DNA of 64,000 bases. Origin: Paucisalibacillus globulus (lineage in GTDB: Bacteria; Bacillota; Bacilli; Bacillales; Amphibacillaceae). Below the pieces are notes generated by a model that ran no database searches, was not told where the DNA came from, and saw nothing but the letters and a program-made list of their open reading frames with translations. Where the stretch lies: positions 186,001 through 250,000 of the forward strand of contig NZ_LT855405.1 in the NCBI RefSeq assembly GCF_900184735.1, given 5' to 3'. Position numbers and translations under genes: made by a program. Positions 53,447 to 62,314 of the stretch are shown here, in pieces (the first letter of the stretch is position 1; every line of letters begins with the position of its first letter).

Positions 53447-54628
53447 ATGAAGAAGCCACTTCAATTATCTCTAATTCAAGAAGAAAAACAAGCTACTAAA
53501 TGGTTTTTAGGATTGTTTTATGGGATTTTTATCATTTATGAGATTATTTATTCCTATATAATGTCGACATTACCTTGGGTTGTTGAAATAATTAACACTA
53601 CTAACTTTTTTGATTACTTGGTTTATCTAGTATTAATCGTTATAATACCTATTTCCATATATTTAATGAAGTCGGATAAACCAGGGTCAATAAAATATAT
53701 CCTCTTTATCAGTTACACATTCATAAATCTTGTTAGTGAAATTTGGCTTTATAGTAATAACGATACTTCATATAGTAGTGGTAATATAGTAGAATTAGTC
53801 ATTATTTTATTTTCACCAATTTTCGTAAATAAAAAATACTTTTATTTCGTTTTCCTTGGATCAATGTTGAAGTACTTAACAATTGGATATGTATTGAATT
53901 ATAACGCCGTAGTAGGGCCATTACTACTTATTATTGTGTTTTCCATTATTGCTTTTATTATTTTACTAAGAATTATTAGTTATGTAGATACAGTGAAAAA
54001 TTCTTATGATAAGCAGATCGAAGGAATAGTAAAAGGAGTAATTGCAACATTAGAACTTAAAGACCCTTATACAAGAGGTCACAGTGAACGCGTAGCAGAA
54101 TACGCGATGGCATTAGCAACAAAGACCGGTGAATTTAATAAAGATGAGTTAAAATACTTTTATTATGCTTGTCTCTTACATGATATCGGTAAAATTCATA
54201 TACCAGATGCTATCTTAACCAAACCTGGCAAGCTAACAAAAGAAGAATTTGATATAATTAAGATGCATCCACTAGTTGGAGCGAAAGCAGTCCAAGAGGT
54301 CGAAGGAATATCAGCTAATATTGAAGTAATACGCCATCATCATGAGCGTTGGGATGGTAATGGCTATCCAGATAAGTTAAAAGGTGAGGAAACAACAATT
54401 TTAGCTAGAATAACGGCAATTGCAGATGCATTTGATGCGATGACCTCATCTAGGTCCTATCGTTCTGCTTTATCTTTAGAAGAGGCCTATTCCCGTATTA
54501 TTGATGGTAAAGGTTCACAATTCGATCCTAAATTAGTAGAATTGTTTGAAGATGTATTTCCTGAGTGGAATAAAATACATGATCAATATAATAGTCGAAA
54601 GGAGGTGCACCAACATGAAAGTACGTAA
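53447..54628 (+). CDS. Membrane HD-GYP phosphodiesterase
   Basis: 393 aa. Six membrane segments (about residues 20-180) form an unnamed sensor region, followed by an HD-GYP domain (195-375): TRGHSERVAEYA, LLHDIGKIHIPDAIL with His245-Asp246, MHPLVGAKAV, RHHHERWDGNGYP with GYP at 306-308, and ADAFDAMTSSRSYR. Expected to degrade c-di-GMP. GAGG-type ribosome site. Its last 14 bases overlap the start of the 23-aa peptide gene in another frame; the codons for the C-terminal RKEVHQHEST also form the peptide's Shine-Dalgarno. Confidence 0.93.
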   Translation: MKKPLQLSLIQEEKQATKWFLGLFYGIFIIYEIIYSYIMSTLPWVVEIINTTNFFDYLVYLVLIVIIPISIYLMKSDKPGSIKYILFISYTFINLVSEIWLYSNNDTSYSSGNIVELVIILFSPIFVNKKYFYFVFLGSMLKYLTIGYVLNYNAVVGPLLLIIVFSIIAFIILLRIISYVDTVKNSYDKQIEGIVKGVIATLELKDPYTRGHSERVAEYAMALATKTGEFNKDELKYFYYACLLHDIGKIHIPDAILTKPGKLTKEEFDIIKMHPLVGAKAVQEVEGISANIEVIRHHHERWDGNGYPDKLKGEETTILARITAIADAFDAMTSSRSYRSALSLEEAYSRIIDGKGSQFDPKLVELFEDVFPEWNKIHDQYNSRKEVHQHEST

Positions 54629-54686
54629 GCTAAAAAAAATCAAAACAACTTGCTGGTGGTGTTTTCTAGTACCTCCATTTAAGTAA
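54615..54686 (+). CDS. 23-residue CWWC peptide, possible RiPP precursor or pheromone
   Basis: Tiny gene with an exceptional ribosome site, AAAGGAGGTG seven bases before the ATG, closely matching the 16S rRNA tail. The product has a strongly basic N-terminal half (MKVRKLKKIK, with seven Lys/Arg) and a hydrophobic C-terminal half CWWCFLVPPFK. It is followed by a hairpin and by a membrane metalloprotease with a PqqD-like domain, the classic layout of a precursor peptide ahead of its processing gene. A Cys-Trp-Trp-Cys core could be cyclised or crosslinked; alternatively the peptide could act unmodified as a signal, or as a leader peptide controlling the protease gene. I know no described family for it. 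Confidence 0.72.
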   Translation: MKVRKLKKIKTTCWWCFLVPPFK

Positions 54687-54694
54687 AACCCAAA

Positions 54695-54726
54695 GGATGC
54701 TAGTAATCTAGCATCCTATTATTTTG
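54695..54726 (+). terminator. Hairpin between peptide and protease genes (leaky terminator)
   Basis: Perfect nine-base stem GGATGCTAG / CTAGCATCC, loop TAAT, followed by TATTATTTTG. The interrupted T-run suggests partial termination, giving more peptide mRNA than protease mRNA. Confidence 0.65.
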
Positions 54727-54748
54727 ACAAAATGGTGGTGATGTCATT

Positions 54749-55921
54749 ATGAAATTATCTCTTGATTCCATGCTAATCCTTTACGACGTTCAAATTCGTC
54801 CAGACAAAAAGAACTATATCGTAGAAGATGCATCAGGCGAATTCTATGAAATGCCAAAGATTTGTATTGATGCAATGGAATTAATAAATCAAGGTCATAG
54901 TTTAGGCGATATAGAGACTGTGCTAAAAAAAGATTATCCTGAAGAAGATGTTGATATTATTGCTTTTACTAAACAATTAATAGAATTTGGTTTGGTGAAG
55001 GAAATGGATGGTGTAGAAGTTACGACTACCAAACAAATCCGAGCATCGAATGGATTTGAATGGATATCACCTAAAGTTGCATTGTTTTTCTTTAATAAAA
55101 TATCGAATAAACTTTATATCATGTTGTTTATTCTAAATGTCCTTTTCATTATCCTCAATCCAGAACTTTTACCCAATTATAAAGATGTTTTCTTATATGA
55201 TTCCATGATGTTCAATATGCTTTTATATGTGTCTATTTCACTTTTACTTATTCTAATACATGAGTTTGGCCATATTCTTGCTATTCGTTCGTTTCGTTTG
55301 CCTGCTAAATTAGACATCGGGAATAGGTTATTTTTGGTTGTATTTGAGGCTGATTTGACAGCTGCTTGGAAACTTCCATCCAAAAACAGAAATCCTCTAT
55401 ATTTTGCAGGAATGTCATTTGAGCAAGTGATTATTTTTATTTCCTTTATTCTTACACTGTTTTTCGTTGAGGATAATTCTTTACTTGCAGGAATTCTTGG
55501 AATTGTTATCTTTGATATCTTTATTAAAACGATTTATCAATTCTGCTTTTATATGAAGACAGACATGTATTACATTATTGAAAACATTTCCGGACATTAC
55601 AATTTAATGGAAAACGTTCAACAACATTTAAGAAAATGGCTTCCATTTATAAAACAGGATACTTCTACTGAAGCGTATCAGAATGAAATGCTCGGAATTC
55701 GCATTTATAGTACGTTTTATATTATTGGGATCTTGACTACGTTTGTATTGGTTGGTATTTATGTCTTTCCACAAGCATTTTACGCCTATTCCAATTCAAT
55801 TTCCCACCTATTGGAATCTCCTAGCAACCCGCTGTTTTGGGATTCGGTTGTCTTCTTTGGTCTAACTATTCTAATGATAGGGCTACTTTTCTACGCTAAA
55901 CTGAAAAAGAATAACAATTAA
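54749..55921 (+). CDS. PqqD-domain membrane metalloprotease (M50-like)
   Basis: 390 aa. Residues about 1-95 resemble a PqqD-like winged helix used as a RiPP leader-recognition element (NYIVEDASGEFYEMPKICIDAMELINQGHSLGDIETVLKKDYPEEDVDIIAFTKQLIEFGLV region). The rest has seven or so membrane segments with the zinc motif HEFGH at 171-175 inside LILIHEFGHILAIRSF, as in site-2/M50 proteases and the putative peptide zinc metalloproteases of RiPP clusters such as YydH. Expected to bind and cut a small peptide in or at the membrane; the peptide 62 bp upstream is the obvious candidate. No radical SAM, YcaO or exporter gene is next to it. GGTGGTGATG ribosome region. Confidence 0.85.
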   Translation: MKLSLDSMLILYDVQIRPDKKNYIVEDASGEFYEMPKICIDAMELINQGHSLGDIETVLKKDYPEEDVDIIAFTKQLIEFGLVKEMDGVEVTTTKQIRASNGFEWISPKVALFFFNKISNKLYIMLFILNVLFIILNPELLPNYKDVFLYDSMMFNMLLYVSISLLLILIHEFGHILAIRSFRLPAKLDIGNRLFLVVFEADLTAAWKLPSKNRNPLYFAGMSFEQVIIFISFILTLFFVEDNSLLAGILGIVIFDIFIKTIYQFCFYMKTDMYYIIENISGHYNLMENVQQHLRKWLPFIKQDTSTEAYQNEMLGIRIYSTFYIIGILTTFVLVGIYVFPQAFYAYSNSISHLLESPSNPLFWDSVVFFGLTILMIGLLFYAKLKKNNN

Positions 55922-55922
55922 C

Positions 55923-55952
55923 CAAAAGGCAGTTCTAGCGGGACTGTCTTTT
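55923..55952 (+). terminator. Terminator after the protease gene
   Basis: Stem AAAAGGCAGTTC / GGGACTGTCTTTT; closes the c-di-GMP/peptide group. Confidence 0.75.
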
Positions 55953-56053
55953 CCTATTTATTTGCCTCGGAACTCCTCACCTTTTCTACACACACCTTCT
56001 AAAATTTCTACATATCATGATTGTATGTATCCTTTTTTGAAAGGAGCCAGTCT

Positions 56054-56371
56054 ATGGAAGATGTGTTTTTTTACATTAAGACGGAGACCTTTATCTTAAT
56101 TCCGGTATTATATGTGATTGGTATTATTTTAGATCAAACTCCCTTCATTCCAAAATGGGCTCAAGCATGGATTAAGTTGGCATTTGCAGTTATATCCTGT
56201 TTATTATACTTTGGAGTTGATATTAGATCTGTAGTTCAAGGGATATTAGTGACAGGTGTGGAGATGATTTTCAGGGACACAACCCATAATACTTTTTTTG
56301 GTATCTACGAAAAGACGAAAAAGAAAAACGGTACAAAAGATAATGAGAGAAATGGTAAAAAAAGAGAATAA
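56054..56371 (+). CDS. Phage-holin-like small membrane protein
   Basis: 105 aa from ATG 56054 (AAAGGAG seven bases upstream; the frame extends to 56021 without support). Three membrane segments: FILIPVLYVIGIILDQ, WIKLAFAVISCLLYFGVD, and a weaker one around GILVTGVEMIFRD, then a basic, polar tail rich in Lys and Asn. The plan matches phage holin family proteins (Phage_holin_5-like) that are also found as single chromosomal genes in Bacillaceae. No lysin or phage genes are nearby, so it is not part of a prophage. Confidence 0.75.
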   Translation: MEDVFFYIKTETFILIPVLYVIGIILDQTPFIPKWAQAWIKLAFAVISCLLYFGVDIRSVVQGILVTGVEMIFRDTTHNTFFGIYEKTKKKNGTKDNERNGKKRE

Positions 56372-56411
56372 TTCACTATTTTTTCGTTCTAATATGTTTT
56401 AATAGTTTTCT

Positions 56412-56466
56412 AAAGGAGGATAGAATTTCTTTTTCTATCCTCCTTTCTATTTATTATTTTTTTAAA
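56412..56466 (+). terminator. Terminator of the holin-like gene
   Basis: 14-base stem AAAGGAGGATAGAA / TTCTATCCTCCTTT followed by T-rich sequence. Confidence 0.9.
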
Positions 56467-56533
56467 AATGAGGTCACACCAACAATGAAAACCCTTACAA
56501 ACAAAATGAAGCTATTTTATCCAAAAAACCTTA

Positions 56534-56562
56534 TTGACGGTAAGTGTTTTATAAATTATAAT
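56534..56562 (+). promoter_or_regulatory. Promoter of the tctCBA operon
   Basis: TTGACG, 17-base spacer, TATAAT; about 100 bases before the tctC start. Supports the later start codon at 56668. Confidence 0.7.
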
Positions 56563-56667
56563 ATCATAAAATATTCAGATGATTGTTTCTGCTTACATAT
56601 TGATTAAATTGTGGACAACTCATCAGAAATAAAATTTTTTAAAAATTTCGAAAGAGGAGATGGACAT

Positions 56668-57636
56668 ATGGGTAAAAGTAAGATTTATACTCCAGTAGCA
56701 CTACTAGTAATTATCACTTCCCTTGCAATGCTCCTCGCAGCTTGCTCCGGTGATGAAGAATCGGTGGAGAATTATCCTTCAAGAGAGGTAGAAATGGTAA
56801 TTCCATGGAATCCTGGGGGAGGAAGTGACCTTGAGGGACGTTTAGTCGCTAATTATACAGAAGAAGCAATCGGCCAATCCGTTGTTGTTGTCAATGTTCC
56901 AGGTGTTGGAGGAACAATCGGCGCAGAGGAATTACTTCAAAAGGACCCAAATGGTTATCACATTGGGCAAATTCACGATGGACATTTAGTTGCTCACCAC
57001 TCAGGAATAACAGAAGTAAATTATGATGACTTTGTCCCAATTGCTTCTATGACTGCATCAAACCAAATCTTAGCTGTTTCAAGTGAACTTGGCATTGATA
57101 CGTTAGAGGAATTTGTAGAATATGGAAAAGAAAACCAAGTTATCTTCGGTGGAACAGTTAGTGGTATTCCACGTGTTTGGGTAGAACAATTCTCTAAAGA
57201 ATTAGGTATTGACCATAAACTTGTGGGATACGAAGGTCTTGGTGAAGCAATCCAAGCACTCGCCGGTAACCATGTGGAAGCAGTTATTGTAGATTATCCA
57301 TCTGCAGCAGAATTCGTGGAAGCAGGTCATATGAAGTTTATTGCTATTGGTACTAAAGAAAGAACAAGTACACTTCCTGATGTACCAACCTTCATTGAAA
57401 AAGGGTATGACATTACCATGGGGATTAATCGTGGTTATGTCGCTCCACCAGAAACTGACCCAGAAATCATCAAAGCTCTAAGTGATAAGCTTGAGGAAGT
57501 GGCAAACAATGAAGAGTTTATTGCTGAGGTTGAAAAACTAGGTGGTAGTGTAAACTTCATGAACAGTGAGGAATACAAGGAATACTTAGATAATCAAGAT
57601 AAAATTATTGCAGAAACAATCGCAAATATAGAATAG
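56668..57636 (+). CDS. tctC: Tripartite tricarboxylate transporter, binding lipoprotein
   Basis: 322 aa from ATG 56668, which follows AGAGGAGATG; the frame extends upstream to 56611. Lipoprotein signal ends LLAAC. The Bug/TctC fold is clear: YPSREVEMVIPWNPGGGSDLEGRLVANY at the N-terminus, VVNVPGVGGTIGAEELLQKDPNGYHIG, and later VPTFIEKGYDITMGINRGYVAPPETD. Captures a carboxylate such as citrate or another tricarboxylate outside the membrane for TctBA. First gene of a three-gene operon; no TctDE sensor pair is adjacent. Confidence 0.94.
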   Translation: MGKSKIYTPVALLVIITSLAMLLAACSGDEESVENYPSREVEMVIPWNPGGGSDLEGRLVANYTEEAIGQSVVVVNVPGVGGTIGAEELLQKDPNGYHIGQIHDGHLVAHHSGITEVNYDDFVPIASMTASNQILAVSSELGIDTLEEFVEYGKENQVIFGGTVSGIPRVWVEQFSKELGIDHKLVGYEGLGEAIQALAGNHVEAVIVDYPSAAEFVEAGHMKFIAIGTKERTSTLPDVPTFIEKGYDITMGINRGYVAPPETDPEIIKALSDKLEEVANNEEFIAEVEKLGGSVNFMNSEEYKEYLDNQDKIIAETIANIE

Positions 57637-57693
57637 AAAGTTTGAGGACGAGCAATCGTCCTCACTTCATTTCCGTTAAGTGAGGGGAAAAAT

Positions 57694-58176
57694 ATGGGGG
57701 AAATTATAATAGGGATTCTCTTAATCCTGTTAAGTGCAGTTATCTATTTCAACTCGGGGGATTTCCAGCAAGTAAATGATTCCATTCTTGGCCCTGGTTC
57801 CTATCCAAAATTGGTCGCTGCCTTACTTGGATTTCTTGCGATCATTCTGGTGATCAAGAAAATGATTGAACTTATTAAAACGAAAAAACCAATTTTTGAA
57901 GAGGGAAAGAAGAAATTTTTCCTAAATGTTTGGAAAGAACATAAAATTGTCTTCTTAATAGCAGTCTCTCTTGGTTTATATATTATCTTAATGAATGTAA
58001 TTGGATTTATTATCTCCAGTATTATTTTCATTATTGCATCAGGACTGATCATTGGATCGAAGAAGAAAAAGGATATTGTTCTGATGAGCGTAATTTCAGT
58101 TACAGTCACACTAGGCATGTATTTCTTTTTCGAAAATGTCCTTTATGTCAGATTCCCTGATGGAATTCTATTTTAG
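57694..58176 (+). CDS. tctB: Tripartite tricarboxylate transporter, small membrane subunit
   Basis: 160 aa, four membrane segments (GEIIIGILLILLSAVIYF; YPKLVAALLGFLAIILVI; IVFLIAVSLGLYIILMNVIGFIISSIIFIIASG; VLMSVISVTVTLGMYFFF). The early motif LGPGSYPKL and the end VLYVRFPDGILF are typical of TctB. Partner of the large subunit, 27 bp downstream. Ribosome site GTGAGGGG. Confidence 0.92.
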   Translation: MGEIIIGILLILLSAVIYFNSGDFQQVNDSILGPGSYPKLVAALLGFLAIILVIKKMIELIKTKKPIFEEGKKKFFLNVWKEHKIVFLIAVSLGLYIILMNVIGFIISSIIFIIASGLIIGSKKKKDIVLMSVISVTVTLGMYFFFENVLYVRFPDGILF

Positions 58177-58203
58177 AATGCCTATGATTGGAGGAATAAA
58201 ACC

Positions 58204-59706
58204 ATGTTGGACCTATTAATGCTAGGTTTTACTGAGATTTTTCAAATCAATATTCTTATTGTCATCTTAATAGGAGTGGTTGTCGGAATCATAGCTGGGC
58301 TCATTCCTGGATTTACCGTGACCATGGCCATCGTGCTAACACTACCCCTAACTTTCGGAATGGAACCAGTGATGGGAATTGCAGCGATGATTGGTGTACT
58401 TGTAGGTGGTATGTCTGGGGGACTTATCACGGCAGCATTACTCGGAATTCCTGGAACACCCTCTGCAGTAGCAACGACTTTTGATGCCTATCCTATGGCG
58501 AAAAAAGGACAACCTGGTAAAGCATTGTCACTTGGGATATGGGCCTCATTTCTGGGTTCGATCATTAGCTTCTTCTTACTTATTTCGATTGCTCCACAAA
58601 TAGCGGGTTTAGCACTTGAATTTGGTCCTTGGGAAATGTTCTCTCTAATAGTTGCAGCATTGACCATTATCGTAAGTGTTACCGGTGAATCCCTTTTGAA
58701 AGGATTGATTGCTGGATTATTTGGACTTCTAATCGCAACGGTTGGAGCAGATCCCATTGTAGGGATTTCCCGTTTCTCGTTTGATATTCAAACCTTAAGA
58801 GCCGGTATTCCATTCTTAGTCGTTTTAATTGGAATGTTTGCGATTTCTCGATTGTTTAATGCTGTTGAAAAATCTGAATTAGAAAAAGACTTATCTGAAA
58901 AACAAGAGGAAAAAATTAAAGGGTTAAAATTTGCATTGCATCCAATAGAAACTTTTAAGACCGTCATAAAAAAACCGGTTAACCTAATTCGCTCTTCCTT
59001 CATAGGATCCATAATTGGAGCTATTCCTGGTGCAGGTGGTAGTATTGCCAATATTATTGCTTACGATCAAGCGAAAAAGTGGTCAAAGGATAAGGATAAA
59101 TTTGGGACTGGTCATGATGAAGGAGTTGTTGCTTCAGAATCTGGAAACAACTCAACTGTTGGTGGTGACTTAATCCCAACAATCGCCCTAGGTATTCCTG
59201 GATCCGCCGTAACAGCAGTTCTATTATCAGCCCTAATGGTTCACGGTATTAATCCAGGACCATTACTTATTACGAACGAGCCAAACATTGTCGGTGGGAT
59301 TTTCGTTGCATTCTTAATCGCATCATTTTTCATGTTATTTGCTCAGTTTCTAGGCATGCGCTTCTTTGTTAAGGTAACGGATGTTCCAAATCGAATATTA
59401 GTACCTGTTATTCTTGTGTTATGTGTTGTGGGAGCATTTGTCTTAAACAATCGTCTTTCAGATTTATATTTATTATTTATCATTGGAATTATCGGATACT
59501 TTTTCACGAAGTATAAATTTGCTTTAGCGCCTATCATTATTGGAGTAATACTTGGCCCTATTGCAGAAGTAAACTTACGAAGAGCAGTGATGACAGATCC
59601 AGATTGGACATTATTCTTTACTCGTCCTATTTCCGTTACATTTTTAGTATTGGCTATACTTTCTATTATTTTTACTTTATGGCAAAATAAACGATCTAAC
59701 GCTTAA
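58204..59706 (+). CDS. tctA: Tripartite tricarboxylate transporter, large membrane subunit
   Basis: 500 aa with ten to twelve membrane segments. TctA hallmarks: AGLIPGFTVTMAIVLTLPLTFGMEP, GGMSGGLITAALLGIPGTPSAVATTFDAYPMAKKGQPGKAL, SFIGSIIGAIPGAGGSIANIIAYDQAKKWSK, ASESGNNSTVGGDLIPTIALGIPGSAVTAVLLSALMVHG. Forms the ion-driven channel for the carboxylate. Ribosome site GGAGGAA. Last gene of the operon, closed by a terminator shared with the M28 gene. Confidence 0.95.
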   Translation: MLDLLMLGFTEIFQINILIVILIGVVVGIIAGLIPGFTVTMAIVLTLPLTFGMEPVMGIAAMIGVLVGGMSGGLITAALLGIPGTPSAVATTFDAYPMAKKGQPGKALSLGIWASFLGSIISFFLLISIAPQIAGLALEFGPWEMFSLIVAALTIIVSVTGESLLKGLIAGLFGLLIATVGADPIVGISRFSFDIQTLRAGIPFLVVLIGMFAISRLFNAVEKSELEKDLSEKQEEKIKGLKFALHPIETFKTVIKKPVNLIRSSFIGSIIGAIPGAGGSIANIIAYDQAKKWSKDKDKFGTGHDEGVVASESGNNSTVGGDLIPTIALGIPGSAVTAVLLSALMVHGINPGPLLITNEPNIVGGIFVAFLIASFFMLFAQFLGMRFFVKVTDVPNRILVPVILVLCVVGAFVLNNRLSDLYLLFIIGIIGYFFTKYKFALAPIIIGVILGPIAEVNLRRAVMTDPDWTLFFTRPISVTFLVLAILSIIFTLWQNKRSNA

Positions 59707-59750
59707 AAAAGGGCAGTCTATCTGTTGTCATTCAGATAGACTGCCTTTTA
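59707..59750. terminator. Bidirectional terminator between tctA and the M28 gene
   Basis: Perfect 13-base stem GGCAGTCTATCTG / CAGATAGACTGCC with T-runs on both strands. Confidence 0.92.
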
Positions 59751-59779
59751 CATTTTATATGAACATTTCCTACCCTAAA

Positions 59780-60766
59780 TTATAACGGTCTATTTTCAAA
59801 CGGAGGTTCCACAGGTTGTGGAGCAACTCTAGCATTCTCTAGTGCCGGTGTATCTTTTCTAGCAATCTGATATACTGCTGAACCTACCACATTAGCCATG
59901 TTCTCCAATTTCTCCACGCTTAATTTCTCAATGGTATCAGTTGGTTGATGATACTCAGGTTCTAAAGGAGCGTAACTAAAGGCTGCTGATGCAATTCCAG
60001 CATCGTGGAATGGTTGGTGATCACTTCGTCCAACACGACCATATGTCAGCGGCTCAAAAACTCGTAAGCTAGAAGATGCTGCAAGGTTCGTAATTGTATT
60101 TCGTTCTCCGTCAACAGTGAACATAATCATATCACCAGCATTGGCACTTCCAACCATATCAAAATTGAACATACCAACAGAACTATTTAATTCTTCTTCT
60201 GATAAGGTAGATACATAGTGTCTCGAACCTCTTAACCCAAATTCTTCTCCTCCAAATGTCAGAAAACGAATTTCGGTGTCCGTCTGCATATTACTTAAGA
60301 CACGAGCTAATTCTAAATTAACCCCAACTCCTGATGCATTATCACTTGCTCCAGGTGAACCAGGAACAGAATCATGGTGAGAACCAACATAGATAATTTG
60401 ACCTGTATCGTGTTTCTTATGTGCCTTTTTAGTGGCAATAACGTTATGAGATGTTATCATAGAAGACCCTCGTTGAAATTGAAATTCCTGTATTTCTACT
60501 TCTAATCCAAGCTGTCGGTATTGGTCAGCGATATATTGAACAGCTGCCCATTCACCTTCTGTTCCAGCTACACGTGGACCAATATCTTCTGCTAAATGAG
60601 AAATATGATCATAGATTTTCGAAACATCAATTCGTTTAACAATTTTGTTATCAAAAGCTTGTACAGATGGATTGTTTGGAGTTTCTAACTCATTTGCAGT
60701 AACCGGTGTTACTAATAAACTTAATGCTAACATACTTGTACCTAAGGCCAATACATGCTTCTTCAT
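59780..60766 (-). CDS. Secreted M28-family aminopeptidase
   Basis: 328 aa. ATG 60766 is eight bases after AGGGGG; a GTG one codon earlier is the alternative. Signal peptide MKKHVLALGTSMLALSLLVTPVTANE. Zinc ligands of the M28 fold are visible: YVGSHHDSVPGSPGASDNASG (His and bridging Asp), FLTFGGEEFGLRGS (catalytic Glu and ligand), NFDMVGS (Asp) and EYHQPTDT (His). Removes N-terminal amino acids from peptides outside the cell; the amino acid and carboxylate importers nearby could take up products. Pro-rich C-terminal end. Confidence 0.93.
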   Translation of the reverse strand: MKKHVLALGTSMLALSLLVTPVTANELETPNNPSVQAFDNKIVKRIDVSKIYDHISHLAEDIGPRVAGTEGEWAAVQYIADQYRQLGLEVEIQEFQFQRGSSMITSHNVIATKKAHKKHDTGQIIYVGSHHDSVPGSPGASDNASGVGVNLELARVLSNMQTDTEIRFLTFGGEEFGLRGSRHYVSTLSEEELNSSVGMFNFDMVGSANAGDMIMFTVDGERNTITNLAASSSLRVFEPLTYGRVGRSDHQPFHDAGIASAAFSYAPLEPEYHQPTDTIEKLSVEKLENMANVVGSAVYQIARKDTPALENARVAPQPVEPPFENRPL

Positions 60767-60960
60767 CACAATTTCCCCCTCAAATGATAGTAATTAAACA
60801 AATCTATTAAGTTTCACCTCCAGAACAATAATTTCTGCCCGAATGGACCACTACCCGAAGTATTACAGAACATATTAGCATTCCTATCAATGAGGTTAAA
60901 TGGGGTAATAGTATCATTTTTCTGAAACTTTAATAACTTAATGAGAGGACTTTCTAACTA

Positions 60961-60991
60961 GAAAAAGCTGTGGTTACTAGAACCACAGCTT
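60961..60991 (-). terminator. Terminator of the dctPQM operon
   Basis: Perfect ten-base stem AGCTGTGGTT / AACCACAGCT followed by five T on the minus strand. Confidence 0.9.
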
Positions 60992-61012
60992 AAATCGATT
61001 TAGATTACTAGA

Positions 61013-62314
61013 TTATCTCATTAAATCTGGCAGAAATGTCACGATACTAGGAAACACGACAATTAACACCAAACACAGAATCATCATGAATAACATCGGA
61101 ATGACGCCTTTAAATATTCGCTGAGCTGGAATATCTTTCGCAACACCACTAATGATATAGATACTAAGCCCCATTGGTGGGGTAAGCAAGCCAATATTCA
61201 TGACTAAGATCATTACAACCCCGAACCATACCCCATCAAATCCGAGCATAGTAATCAGAGGATATACAACAGGTAATGTAAGTACAAAAATAGCAATACC
61301 TTCTAAGAATAGTCCTAGGATGACGTATACAACCAAAATTAATGCTAGAATAGCCATTGCTGGTAACGCTAATCCAGATACAAACTGTGTAATTTTCACC
61401 GGAATTGTACTTAATGCTAGAAACTTACTAAATATATCCGCTCCAATAATAATGAAGAAAATGGCTGCTGTAAGACGTGTTGTCTCACTTAATGACTTTT
61501 TAAAATCCTCAAAGCTTAATCTTCTTGTAATCACGGTTAATAGAAAAGCACCAAACGCCCCTACTCCCCCTGCCTCAGTTGGGGTAAAATATCCGAAGTA
61601 TATTCCGCCAATACTAAGTGCGAATAAAAGAACAAAGGGCCAAATATATGCTAAGGTGCGTATCTTAACTGTAAACGACTTCTTCTCTGTAACGGGTGCA
61701 ATTCCTGGTTTTCTCCATACTAGAACATAAATCATGAGCATAAACAATGTCATCTGCAGTATACCTGGTACCAATCCAGCGATTAACAATTTACCTATAG
61801 GCTCCATCGTCAAGATACCATATAGCACGAGGATGACACTTGGTGGAATTAATATTCCAAGTGTTCCTCCTGCAGCTACACAAGAAGTGGAAAGGGCATC
61901 ATCATAACGGTACTTTTTCATTTCTGGTAGTGAGATCCTTGCCATTGTTGCGGTCGTGGCATTCACGGAACCTGAAATGGCAGAGAATAATGCACTCGTT
62001 CCTATCGTTGTCATGGCGAGTCCACCTTTTATGTGGCCAATCCAAGCATCCACTGCCGTATACAAATCTCTACCAAATCCGCTATAAGAAAGAAACATTC
62101 CCATTAAAATGAACATCGGAATAACGCTTAACGAATATGAACTTGCTGTTGAAAATGGTGTCGTCCCTAATTGAACGAGTGCGGAATCCCACCCACGGAT
62201 CAAGGCAAGTCCTAAAACTCCGACCAGAATTAGAGAGAATGCAACTGGGACTCGAAGCATAAATAATACAAGCAAAGCGATAATCCCTACTATACCAATT
62301 ATTTCGGGGCTCAT
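61013..62314 (-). CDS. dctM: TRAP transporter large permease
   Basis: 433 aa, about twelve membrane segments. DctM features: LMGMFLSYSGFGRDLYTAVDAWIGHIKGGLAMTTIGTSALFSAISGSVNATTATMARISLPEM, CVAAGGTLGILIPPSVILVLYGILT, and NIGLLTPPMGLSIYIISG. Carries the solute handed over by DctP, driven by an ion gradient. Its start overlaps the dctQ stop by four bases, so the two are translated together. Confidence 0.95.
   Translation of the reverse strand: MSPEIIGIVGIIALLVLFMLRVPVAFSLILVGVLGLALIRGWDSALVQLGTTPFSTASSYSLSVIPMFILMGMFLSYSGFGRDLYTAVDAWIGHIKGGLAMTTIGTSALFSAISGSVNATTATMARISLPEMKKYRYDDALSTSCVAAGGTLGILIPPSVILVLYGILTMEPIGKLLIAGLVPGILQMTLFMLMIYVLVWRKPGIAPVTEKKSFTVKIRTLAYIWPFVLLFALSIGGIYFGYFTPTEAGGVGAFGAFLLTVITRRLSFEDFKKSLSETTRLTAAIFFIIIGADIFSKFLALSTIPVKITQFVSGLALPAMAILALILVVYVILGLFLEGIAIFVLTLPVVYPLITMLGFDGVWFGVVMILVMNIGLLTPPMGLSIYIISGVAKDIPAQRIFKGVIPMLFMMILCLVLIVVFPSIVTFLPDLMR

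Noticed and set aside
56054-56371. Prophage remnant indicated by the holin-like gene
   Set aside because: No integrase, lysin, terminase or att-like repeats around it; such genes also occur singly.
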